From Neogale vison (Eukaryota > Chordata > Mammalia > Carnivora > Mustelidae), in NCBI RefSeq assembly GCF_020171115.1, contig NC_058091.1, positions 243,902,001 to 243,966,000 on the forward strand: a stretch of DNA of 64,000 nt, in the 5' to 3' direction. The notes under the pieces were generated by a model. It saw nothing but the letters and a program-made list of their open reading frames with translations, made no database searches and was not told the DNA's origin. Shown one piece after another: positions 1-12,300 of this stretch (position 1 is the first letter of the stretch; each line of letters opens with the position of its first letter). The position numbers and the translations under genes were made by a program.

Positions 1-260
1 ACTTTATGTCTTCTCCCACCCTGTATGTCTGAAGTAAGTTCATGAGGGGCAGAGGGGAAGCAAAACATGGGCATACAGAAAAAGGTCAAAGATAGCAGAA
101 TGTTCTAGCCACTGGATATGCAGCAACAGTACTGTTGAGAATAACAAGAAAACCTCCTAACATTAGTTTCTATAACTGAAAAACACAACTCCACCAATGC
201 TTTCTAATAAATCCTTCTAGAACAGTATCATGAACAAAGTCAAAATTAAGGAAATATTAC
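1..260 (-). other. DDX46 intron 7, partial
   Basis: Unique-looking sequence downstream of exon 7. No exon or repeat recognised. Confidence 0.6.
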
Positions 261-374
261 CTCCATGGCATCCTGGTCATTCTCCATCAGCTCACCTTTC
301 TTCTTATCAGAATCTACCACTGCTTTTTTGGTTGTCACGACAGTGACAACTTTTGTGACTGTTGGCCCAGACTT
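261..374 (-). CDS. DDX46: DDX46 coding exon 7 (residues 256-293)
   Basis: Acceptor TTTTAG (376-375), donor GTAATA (260). 38 in-phase codons from KSGPTVTKVVTV to ENDQDAME. Last DDX46 exon in the window. Confidence 0.94.
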
Positions 375-3300
375 CTAAAATTAAAGGCAGATATATAAAG
401 TATTTGCAAAAGTGAAAATCAAATTGCATGCAAATGAAACACAGTAATAACTGTCACAATTTATAATCCAAATTAACAGTTACCACTGAAAAGTTAATTG
501 ACAAAAAAGACAAGTCTGCTTTCTCTTGATGAATTTGTTTAAATTTTAAAATGTAGCATAACTGCATTACATTTTACTGTATATTTTATATAATATTGTG
601 ACTATTTTATATAGTATATAAAGTTAAATAACATCTAATATTATAATATAGTTCATTTAAAAAATACTACTAAATGGTACTTTTTACTCACTGGAAAAGC
701 CAGACACATTTAGGGAACTTACAATAAATTAATAAACAAAGCAGATAAACGTCACATCTCTTAGGGAGCTTTTATTTTACAAGACGGGAAAAACAATAAA
801 GATAATAAAAAAATAAACTATATATTCTGTGAAAAGGTAACAAACACCATTAAAAAAAAAATAAAAAACACTATGGTGAGTGCTGTGAAGTCTGTAAACC
901 TGGCGATTCCTGGACCTGTATCCCTGGGGCCAATAATACACTATATGTTAATTTAAAAAAAAAAAAAGAAAGAAAGAAAGAAACATGTCCTCGAGCACAA
1001 AAGATGAAAGTGCAAAGGTCTGGAGAAGTGAAGAGTAGCAAAGGTATCAAAGATGGTGGCATAAAAGTGACTTTTCAAAGAATGTTTATAGCTAAAACTC
1101 CCGAGCATCTGTGGTACCAAGAAAAAGTACTAGCATTTCTGAGATGGGGGGGAAAAAACTTTCAAAAGTCAGGCAAGTCAGCAGTAGGTCACCATGATAA
1201 TAATTCAAATTACCCAATTAAGAATACTGGATAAATATTCAAAAATAAGAGAAAATGGCTTACCTTTTCATTTCCCCCACCACCTTTCACACTTCTCATA
1301 TTAAACTTCTTTACTTCCTCTTTTACTTCTTCCATGTAAGCATCTAATGGATCTAACTCCTCACCCTCCATTTCATTTCCTTCCTTTTCAGCCTCTGCAG
1401 GATCATCTTCATCATCTAAAATAGAAGAATCACTTTTCTGTACACAGGTTTCCAAAGGAAGTACTTAATAATCATATCACAGCACACCATTACCCATTCC
1501 CTCCCTGCCTAAATGCCCTTCCTTCCAATCAACCCAGGTACACTGCAGTGCAACTATGCACACTTATGTTTCCAGATCAAGCATGTATCAGTTTTCTTTT
1601 TTATGTTTTTATTTTTTAAGCATGTATCAGTTTTAAGTAAATATTAATATATAAGAGTAAATAATAATATATAACTGAAAAGAGGTAGGGTTAAAACTTC
1701 CTAATGATAGATGGTTTCTTTTCTTTCAATTACTTTTTATATTTTATTTTTTAAAAGCTCTTATTTCTTTGACAGAAAGAGCACAAGCAGGGGGAGCAGC
1801 AGGCAGAAGGAGAAACAGGATTTGAGCAGAGAACCCAATGCAGGGCTCCATTCCAGGACCTTGGGATCATGACCTAAGCCAAAGGCAGATGCTTAACCAA
1901 CTGAGCCACCCAGGTGTCCCGGAAAAATTACTTTCAGAGGAAAAACAAGCATTTTAAAATCAAGACAACCTAACTTTATTTTTCCATATAACTAAGACAT
2001 CATTTCCCCGTAAAGATATAATTCTTTCATCTATTTAAAGCATTCTGTGAGGGGCACTTGGGTGGCTCAGTAGGTTAAAGCCTCTGCCTTTGGCTCAGGT
2101 CATGATCCCAGTGTCCTGGGATCAAGCCCCACATTGGGCTCTCTGCTCAGCAGGGAGCCTACTTCCTCCTCTCTCTCTGCCTGCCTCTCTTCTGCCTGCT
2201 TGTGCTCTGTCTGTCAAATAAGTAAATAAAATATTTTTTAAAACTTTTTAAAAGTAAAGCATTTTATGAAACTTACACACACAAAAATCACTGAATTTTC
2301 ACACACACACACACAAAAACGGAGCAGAAGTCCACTTTTCTATAAAATTTCATACTCATCTACTTCACTAAAACATCAAGGTCAAAAACAGATATGGAAG
2401 GAAAATATTTCCCTCCTAAGTTATGAAAAATCAGGAGGGACCTGAAAACATCCTCTTAATTTATCTTCATTACTAACTTATAATAATTAAAGAGCTATTT
2501 ACTAACTATGCCCATAAGAACCCAACTCTCCAGTCTAAAGTAAAATCAGTAATCCTTATTGAACACTATACTATAATTCACATATTAACATAAATATTAC
2601 AAGAGAGATTTAGTATCTCAATACGAATTCAGCAATTCCACTTCTAGGTATATATCCAAAAGAACCAGAAGAAGAAAGAGGTATTTCCCACATTATTCAT
2701 AGCAGTATTATTCACAACAGTCAAAAGGTGAAAAAAACCCACATATTCAACAGACAAATAGATAAATACAATGTAGTATTATAAACAAAATGGACTCCTA
2801 TTCAGCCATAAAAAAGGAATGAACTTCTGATACAAGCTACAACATGGAAGAACCTTGACGACATTATGCTGAGTGAAATAATCCCAGATGCAAAAGGACA
2901 AAAAGATTCTATGACTGAAATTATATAAGGTACCTAGAATAGGCAAATTGATAGTAGAATTGAGGGAAAGATGGGGAGTTTTTACTGGGTACAGGGGGCA
3001 CCTGGCTAGTTCAGTCAGTGAAGCATGAGACTCTTGATCTCAGAGTTGTAGCTTCAAGTCTTACACTGGGTATCGCAGCTACTTAAAAGTTTTTAAAAAT
3101 AAAAAAAAGAAAGGAAGAAAGAAAGAAAGGAAGGAAGGAAGAAAAAGAAAAGAATAGAATAGAATAAAAGAAAAAGAAATTTGGGGATGCCTGGGTGGCT
3201 GAGTCAGTTAAGTGGCTGCCTTTGGCTCAGATCATGCCCAGGGTTCTGGGATCGAGTCCCACACTGGGCTCCTTGCCGGCTGGGGAGCCTGTTTATCCTT

Positions 3301-6300
3301 CTGCCTGCAGCTTCCCCTCCTTGTGCACACATGCTCTCTGACAAGTAAATAAAGAAAATATTAAAAAAAAGAAAGAAAAAGAAACCCATATTGGATACAG
3401 ACTTTGTTTGGAATGATGAAAAAGTTCTAGAAATGGACAGTAGTGATGGGTGATGAATACCATGAATTTATTTAATGCCACAGACCTATACACTTAATAA
3501 TGGTTAAAATGAGGGCCCTGGATAGGTAAGTGGGTTAAGCATCTGACTCTTGGTTACAGGTCAGGTCATGATCTCAGGGTCCTGGGATCAAGCCTGCATC
3601 AGGCTCCTCACTCAGCAGAGAGCCTGCTTGAGGATTCTCTATCCCTCTGCCACTCCCCCTGATCATTCTCTCTCTCAAATGGATAGATCTTTAAAAAAAT
3701 ATATCAGGGTGCCTGGGTGGCTCTGTTGGTTAAGCAACTAACTCTGGATTTCAGTTCAGATCATGCTTTCGTGGTTGTGGGATCAAGCCCTGAGTCCAGC
3801 CTCATGCTGAATCTGCTTCAGATTTGCTCTCCCTCTCTTGGCTTCTCCCCCAATTCATGTGCACTCATGCTCTAGCTCTCTCAAATAAATAAATCTTTAA
3901 AAGATATATTAAAGGGGTGCCTTTAATATATGAGATTATATCTCATATATAAGATATGTGGGTGGCTCACTGGGTTAAGCCTCTGCCTTTGGCTTGGGTC
4001 ATGATCTCAGGGTCCTGGGATCCGAGTCCCACATTGGGCTCTCTGCTCAGCACGGAGCCTGCTTCCCCCTCTCTCTCTGCTTGCCTCTCTGCCTACTTGT
4101 GATCTCTCTCTCTCTCTGTGTCAAATAAATAGATAAAATCTTAAAAAAAAAAAAAAAAAAGGATATATTAAAAAAATGGTTGGGGCACCTGGGTGGCTCA
4201 GTCAGTTAAGCGAGCCCCACATGGGGCTCCCTGCTCAGTGGGGACTCTGCTTCTCCCTCTCCCTCTGCAACTCACCCCTGCTCATGCTCTAATAAAATCT
4301 TAAAAAAAAAAAAGTTAAAATGCTGTATTTTCCACAGTAAAAAATGGCCTAAAAATTCCCAGCATGAAATATTACTCGTATTTCTAGAATATGTCACGTG
4401 AATTATTATATAGACTATCTAACAAATGAATATACCATCATCATCTTCTAAGCTCCATTTTTTCCCTTGTTTCATCTCTTCAATTTCTTTTTTCAGTTCT
4501 CCTATGTTTTCCATGGCCTTTTTACGTTGCTCTTCTCGCCATTTTTCTACTCTTTCTTTTCGCTTTCTCATTTCTTCTTCCAGCTTATTCTGATCAAAGT
4601 TCTTGGGGGGGGAATGAGAAATACAGAAGGAAAGAAAGATTAACAACTTTATTCCAGCAATATTCCATATAAACTCTCAAATTATATAAAGAGGAAAATG
4701 AAAAACAGCTGTATTTACAAACTCAATTTACACCAGATTGAGATCAGTCATCTTTTTTTTTTTTTTTTGAGTGTTTATAGCAGCTTTATTTATAATAGCT
4801 CCCAAACCGATACAATTGCAGGGACACATCTTTTAAATATATCTACGAATATACCAGCAAACAAAAAAATCACCTTCAACTAAGAAAGCAGACTTCAAAC
4901 ATGATTAATCTCATTTTAATTTTAGGCAAGATGTAAACATGAATCCACTTTTTTCCTAAAATGAGAAACTAGATGAATTAATAAGCATAATTCCCCAGTT
5001 ACGAGTTATTCTCAAGTTTAAATCCTCTACACACCTCAAAGACTGCCTCCATGAAAAAGAAATTTTCTATTACAAATCAGTGAGTAAGCGGGGAACCTGG
5101 GTGGCTCAGTGGGTTAAAGCCTCTGCCTCCGGCTCAGGTCGTGATCCCAGGGTCCTGGGATCAAGCCCCAAATCAGGCTCTCTGCTCAGTGGGGAGCCTA
5201 CTTCCCTTCCTCTCTCTCTGCCTGCCTCTCTGCCGACTTGTGATCTCTGTCTCTCAAATAAATAAATAAAATCTTAAAAAAAAAAAAATTAGTGAATACT
5301 TAAGTGAAAGCTATTTATCAACATGATTAAAAAGTTTTGGTCTTTTGGTCTTTAGGTCTAAGTTTCCTAGAAACAGCCATTCCAAAGACTTTATCAAGAT
5401 GATTAATAATACTCTGAAAAGAGAGGCGCGTGGTTGGCTCAGTGGGTTAAAGCCTCTGCCTTCGGCTCAGGTCATGATCCCAGGGTCCTGGGACTGAGCC
5501 CCACATCGGGCTCTCTGCTTGGCTGGGAGCCTGCTTCCCCCAACCCCTGCCTGCCTCTGCCTACTTGTGATCTCTGTCCATCAGATAAATAAATAAAATC
5601 TTTAAATAAATAAATAAATAATACTCAGAAAAAGGAGAAAGCAAACCATTTTCATAGCCGTAAGCAGGAACTCAGTGATTAAACATTGTAAAAATAAAAA
5701 ACTGACATATGCTGGGATGTCTGGGTGGGTCAGCCTGTTAAATGTCTGACTTTGGCTCAGGTCATGATCTTAGGATAGTGGGATTGAGCTCTGCTGTGGG
5801 CTTTCTGATCAGTGGGGAGTCTGCTTGCCCCTCTCCATCTGCCCCTCCCTCAGCTTGTACTCTGTCTCTCTCACGAATAAATAAAATCTTAAAAAAAAAT
5901 CTACATATGCTATCATTATAGATATGGAAATACTACGTCAAAAAACAGTCAAAGAAAATACTACAAAAGGGGCACATGGGTGGCTCAGTCATTAAGCATC
6001 TGCCTTTGGCTCCGGTCATGATCCCAGGGTCCTGGAATTGAGCCCCACATCAGGCTCCCTCCTCAGCAGGAAGCCTGCTTCTCCCTCTCCCATTCTCCCT
6101 GCTTCTGTTCCTTCTCTCACTATGTATGTCTCTCTCTCTGTCAAATAAATAAAATATCTGCCAAATAAATAAATATCTGTCAAATAATCTGACAAATATC
6201 TGTCAAATAAATAAAATCTTAAAAAATAATAATAATAATTAAAACAAAAACAAAACTTAGGGCACCTGGCTGGCTAACTCAGAAGAACATGGGACTTTTA

Positions 6301-9300
6301 ATCTTAGGGTCATGAGAGGAGTATAGATCCACCCTGGGTGAAGAGATTACTTAAATATATAAACTTTAAGGGAAAAAAAAAGGTTTACCACTCTTTTAGA
6401 GGGCATTTTGATCCTATTTGTCAAAATGTTAAATATATATACCCATTGACAAAGCCATTTCATTGATACCAATTTACCCTACATTCACAAAAGACATGTA
6501 TAGAAGGATTCACATACCACTGTTCATAATGAAGACTGAAAATAACCTAAATATCCATCAAAGGTGATTTCCTTACTTTGTTTCAAAAGAACACCATGCA
6601 GGCACTAAAAACAATGAGCTATATCTATATATGCAGTTACAGAAGATCTCCAATATATAACAAAAGAAAACAACTAGGCACACTAAGTTGAATGTTGGAT
6701 ATACTGCTGTGTATTCTTCTTCAGACGTTATATACTGAAAAAATAGATTTAAAAATTTAAAATTTAAAGTTGAACAATTTAAAAATGAACAAAAGCAGGG
6801 CACCTGGCTGGCTCAGTCAGTGGAACCTGCAACTCATGATCTGGGGGCTGAGTTTGAAACCCACTCTACTATCAGGAGTAGAGATTACGTAATAAAAAAT
6901 AAATAAATAAATAAAATAAGGAACAAAAGCAAGGTACAGAATAGCACACATAGCATAATCACCTTTTGTTAAGTAAAAACAGATCATGTATATAGATATG
7001 CAGTATTTTTGAGAAATGACTCCTCTAATAGGGACAGTTTTTACTTTATCTCTTTTTTGGTTTTTGTTTTTTTACATACTATCATTTAAAAATAAAAACA
7101 GGGATGCCTAGGTGGCTCAGCTGGTTAAGCATCTGCCTTTAGCTCAGGTCATAATCCCAATGTCATGGGATCAAGCCCAATCAGCCTCCCTGCTCAACAG
7201 AGTCTGCTTCTCCCTCTCCCTCTGCTGTTCCCCCTGCTTGTGCTCTCTTTGTGCTTGTGCTCTCTTTCTCAAAAAAAAAAAAGAAATAAAGTCCTTAAAA
7301 ATAAATTAATAAAATAAAAATAAAATATATAGAGGACCTAGCTGGCTCAGTCAGTACAGCATGGGGCCCTGGATCTCAGGGTCGTGAGCTCAAGCCCCAT
7401 GTTGGATATGGAGTCTACTTAAAAAGAAACAAATATAATTAAATATATAGCAATAAAAATCCCCAACAGTTTGTGATCACAGAAACAAATATGATAATAT
7501 AATACAATTATTTAGTTAGTAAACATACACCAGCATCTTTTTCTTTTTCATCTTCCTTGTCATCTTTGTCTTTTTTCTTCTCTTTAGAACTTTCCCCACT
7601 CTCTGTTTTCTCTTTGGACCTAGACCTATGAAAAAAGAAAAGAAGAAACATCATTTATTTGTTCTTGGAAACATTCACATCTAAAATACATTTAAAGGGG
7701 GCGCCTGGGTGGCTCAGTCAGCTAAGTGTCTAACTCTGACTTTGGCTCAGGTTGTGATCTCAGAGTCATGGGATCGAGCCCCACCTCAGGCTCTGTGCTG
7801 AGCGTGGAGGCTGCTTAAGATTCTTTCTCTCGGAGCGCCTGGGTGGCTCAGTGGGTTAAGCCCCTGCCTTCAGCTCAGGTCATGATCCCAGCATCCTGGG
7901 ATCGAGTCCTGCATCGGGCTCTCTGCTCAGCAGGGGGCCTGCATCCCTCTCTCTCTCTCTGTCTGCCTCTCTGCCTACTTGTGATCTCTCTCTCTCTGTG
8001 TCAAATAAATAAATAAAATCTTAAAAAAAAAAAAAAAAAGATTCTTTCTCTCTGTCCCTTCCCACGCACCCCACTCACAAGGGCTCGTTCTCTCTCTCTC
8101 TCAAAAATAAAATAAATAAATAAAATAAAGTAAAATAAAGACTTACATTTTACTTTTTGGTTAAGAAATTTCCAAAAGTCAACTTAACTTTTATACTAAA
8201 CACCTTGGAAATATGACAAATATTAAATCCTTTAACATTAATTACAAATATTAAACAATTGGCAATCTAGCCAAGAAAAAGTAGACATATCATATAAAAA
8301 TGAAAAAAATTTAAATAGGAGAGAAATCTACCAAAACATTAACATTCTCCAAGATAATGTTTAATTAACTCATTTAAAAATTAATAATGTTTAAGGGGCC
8401 TGGGTTGCTCAGTCAGTTAAGCATCTGCCTTTGGCTCAGGTTATGATCACAGCCGCCAGGGATTAAGTCCTACATCTGACTCCTTGATCAGCACAAAGTC
8501 TGCTTCTCCCTCTCGCTCTCCCTATACACTCTCCCTCTCTCTCTCAAATAAGTAAAATCGTAAAAAAATTTTTAAAAAATTAAAAAGTAAAAAATAACAT
8601 TTAAAACCCCAACAGGCCTTGCATTTCACCCCTATGTTTGGTATCTTTTAAGTAAAAAAAATTTCTTGGGCCGCCTCGCTGGCTCAGTTGGTTAAGCATC
8701 TGCCTTCGGATCAGGTCATGATCTCAGCGTCCTGGGATCGAGGCCCGAATCGGGGTCCCTGCTCAGTGGAGAGTCTGCATCTACCTCTCCCCTGTACCCC
8801 TCCCCTTGGTCATGATCGTTTGCTCTCTCTTTCAAGTTGGGAAAATAAAAGCCTTAAAAAAAATACTTAATTTGAATGCAATCAATTCAGTCTTCTTTTT
8901 CCCATTTTAAAGAAACTGGTGCTTTTTAAACCTTCCAGATTTGATGAAGATATCCAAAGGTAAAGAATATTTTCTCTAGGGGCACCTGGGTGGCTCAGTG
9001 GGTTAAAGCCTCTGCCTTCAGCTCAGGTCATGATCTCAGGGTCCTGGGATCGAGTCCCACATCAGGCTCTCTGCTCAGCAGGGAGCCTGCTTCCTCTTCT
9101 CTCTCTCTGCCTGCCTCTCTGCCTACTTGTGATCTCTGTCTGTCAAATAAATAAAACCTTTAAAAAAATCGGGACGCCTGGGTGGCTCAGTTGGTTGGAC
9201 AACTGCCTTCGGCTCAGGTCATGATCCCGGAGTCCCGGGATCGAGTCCCGCATTGGGCTCTCAGCTCCACGGGAGTCTGCTTCTCTCTGACCTCCTCGCT

Positions 9301-12300
9301 CATGCTCTCTCTCACTGTCTCTCTCTCAAATAAATAAATAAAATCTTTAAAAAAAAAAAATTATTAAAAAAATATTTTCTCTACTATAAACTTCTAAAAA
9401 GTTTACAATTATGCCATCGATTTGGTCTTTTATCTGTTTTTATGTACAGAATGATGTATGTCGTCCTATTTCATTATATGGTAGCAAATGACCCTAGTAG
9501 CACTTATTTTTTTTTTTTTTTTGATGCAGGCTCCACACTAAGCTTGAACTCACAATCCTGAGATCAAGACCTGAGCTGATCAAGATTCTGATGTTTGGGG
9601 TGCCTGGGTGGCTCAGAACCTTAAGCCTCTGCCTTTGGCTCAGGTCATGGTCTCGGGGTTCTGGGATCGAGCCCTGCATTGGGCTCTCTGCTCAGCAGAT
9701 AGCCTGCTTCCCCTTTTCCCTCTGCCTACTTGTACTCTCTCTCTGTCAAATAAAAAAAAAGTGTCTGACTAAAAGTCTAACCGATAGCCACCCAGGCAAC
9801 TCAAGTAACCCAAGTACTACTTACTGAAAGAACTTTCCCCCACTAATTACACTGTCACCACTGTCATTTGTTAAGTGACCATATACGTGGGATCTTCTTC
9901 TGGGCTCTTTACGTGGTTCCACTGATTTGTCTCTACATCAAAACCACACTTAATTTGGACAACTTTATGACAAGTTTCAATATCTGGTAAAGCAAGCCCT
10001 CCTATCTTGTTCTTTAAGACAGTTTATGCCCTTGCATTTCTAATTTTACAATCAGTTTGTGAAATACTTTTCTATATGCTAGGCATTTTTAACATGAATA
10101 TGTTTTGAAGTTAATAAAATGCTTTTCTCCAAATCTACTTAGATAACCATGACTTTTCTCCTTGAATCTTATTAATATAAAGAATTAAACTGACTGATTT
10201 TACTCTCTTCTTTATTTTTTTTTTTTGAAGATTTTGTTTATTTATTTGCAAGAGAAAGAGCATGAAACAGGGGAGAGTCAGAGAGAGAAGACGACTCCCC
10301 ATTGAGCAGGGAGCCCCATGCAGGACTCAATCCTGGGACTCCAGGATCACGACCTGAGCTGAAGACAGTCACTTAACCAACTGAGACACCCAAGCATCCT
10401 CTCTCTTTTTTTTTTTTAGAAGATTTTATTTATTCATTTGAGAGAGAGCACAAGCAGGGGGAGGAGCAGAGGGAGAAAGAAGCAGATCCTCTTGCTAAGC
10501 AGGGAGCCTGCCATGGGGCTCAAATCCCAGGACCCTAGGATCATGACTTGGGCTAAAGGTAGACACTCAATTGACTGAGTTACCCAGGTGCCCCTACACA
10601 GACTGATTTTCTTATGTTAAACCAACCTTCCATTCCTGGAATAAATCCACATAGTTCATAATTATTTTCTTTACATGTTTTTTGATTCAGTATAATAGTC
10701 TTTATGTTTAGATTAAATAAAGCCTATAGTTATCTTTTCTCATACTGTCCTTTTCAGGTTTTAATATTTATGTTCTTCTCAATACATAACATGAATTAAG
10801 AAATGTTTTTTCAGGGCGCCTGAGTGGCTCAGTGGGTTAAAGCCTCTGCCTTCAGCTCAGGTCATGACCTCAGGGTCCTGGGTTGGAGCCCCGCATCGGG
10901 CTCTCTGCTCAAGCAGGGAGCCTGCTCCCTCCACTCTCTCTCTCTCTGCCTGCCTCTCTGCCTGCTTGTGATCTCTGTCAAATAAATAAATAAAAATCTT
11001 AAAAAAAAAAAAAAGAAATGTTTTTTCATTAAATCTCTATTCATCAAAAGTATCGTAACAGAGTAAAAAGACAAACCATAGTGTAAAAGAATATATGTGC
11101 CATTTATATAAACGACAATCAACAACCAGCAAGCTATTTAAAAAAACAACAAAACCTCCTACAAGTCAATTTTTAAAGAAACAACTCAACAGAAAAATAA
11201 GCAAAAGATTTTAACATATTTCAGAAAAGAAGAAATCCAAATGACCAAAGAACATATGAAGTTCAACCTCACTGGTCATGACAAATACAAATGAAAGCCA
11301 CAACAATACTAGTATGTCTAACCAATTAACAAAACTTAATAGGACTGACTACCAAATACTGGGAAGAGTATGGAGCAACACAACGATACTGCTCATCGGA
11401 ATACAATCAGCATAATTCCTCTGAAAAGCATTTGGAATTATTCAATAAAAATGAAGCTACACTGGGGTGGCTGGGTTGCTCAGTTAGTTGACTGAGCCGA
11501 CTCTTGACTTCAGCTCAGGTCAAGATCTCAGGTTTGTGGGCGCCTGGGTGGCTCAGTGGGTTAAGCTGCTGCCTTCAGCTCAGGTCATGATCTCAGGGTC
11601 CTGGGATCGAGGCCCACATCGGGCTCTCTGCTCAGCAGGGAGCCTGCTTCCTCCTCTCTCTCTGCCTGCCTCTCTGCCTGCTTGTGATCTCGCTCTGTCA
11701 AATTAATAAATAAAATCTTTAAAAAAAAAAAGATCTCAGGTTTGTGATCACACCATGCTGGGCTCCACACTCACCAGGGCATCTAATGCAGATTCTCTCT
11801 CTCTGCCCACCCACTACTCGCATGCCTTGCACTCACTCTCTCCCTCAAATAAACAAATCTTTTAAAAAAACAATAAAGCTATGTTTATTCTATAACCATA
11901 TAATTTCACTCCTAGATACACACCCTGGTGAAACTCAAGCACATGTATACTAAGACACATACATAAAAATGCTCAAAATATGGGGCGCCTGGGTGGCTCA
12001 GTGGGTTAAAGCCGCTGCCTTCAGCTCGGGTCGTGATCCCAGGGTCCTGGGATCGAGCCCCACATTGGGCTCTCTGCTCAGCAGGGAGCCTGCTTCTTCC
12101 TCTCTCTCTGCCTGCCTCTCTGCCTACTTGTGATCTCTGCCTGTCAAATAAATAAATAAAATCTTAAAAAAAAAAAAAATGCTCAAAATACCCTAAAAGT
12201 CAAAAGAACCCAAATACTCACCTCAGTAGAACAGATAAATAGTGGTATACTTCTACCACCAAATAGTATTCAGGAGTGAAAATGAACTACTGTTATAAGC

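Larger units (their letters stand above)
2600..3510 (+). mobile_element. L1 3'-end remnant, sense, interrupted by SINEs
   Basis: 2620-2960 carries the L1 3' signature (ATTCAGCCATAAAAAAGGAA; ACATGGAAGAACCTTGACGA; TTATGCTGAGTGAAAT) and resumes at 3390-3510 after two SINE insertions. Subfamily not determinable by eye. Confidence 0.8.
4602..7528 (-). other. DDX46 intron 4
   Basis: About 2.9 kb. Holds eight CAN-SINEs (5089-7436), an L1-like fragment near 4762-4870 and an older interspersed remnant at 6400-6795. No extra exon seen. Confidence 0.6.
9830..10800 (-). mobile_element. L1 ORF2-derived remnant, antisense, interrupted by two SINEs
   Basis: AACCAACCTTCCATTCCTGG AATAAATCCACATAGTTCA at 10620-10660 is the reverse of a typical L1 reverse-transcriptase segment. 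The flank at 9830-10200 is of the same kind. Confidence 0.7.

Noticed and set aside
1210..1263. Extension of the DDX46 exon 6 frame beyond GNEK
   Set aside because: Intronic read-through past the GTAAGC donor at 1263; the frame resumes properly in exon 7.
11488..11706. Many short frames reading like [20 protein letters not shown]
   Set aside because: This peptide recurs all over the window because it is the translation of the CAN-SINE body; not genes.
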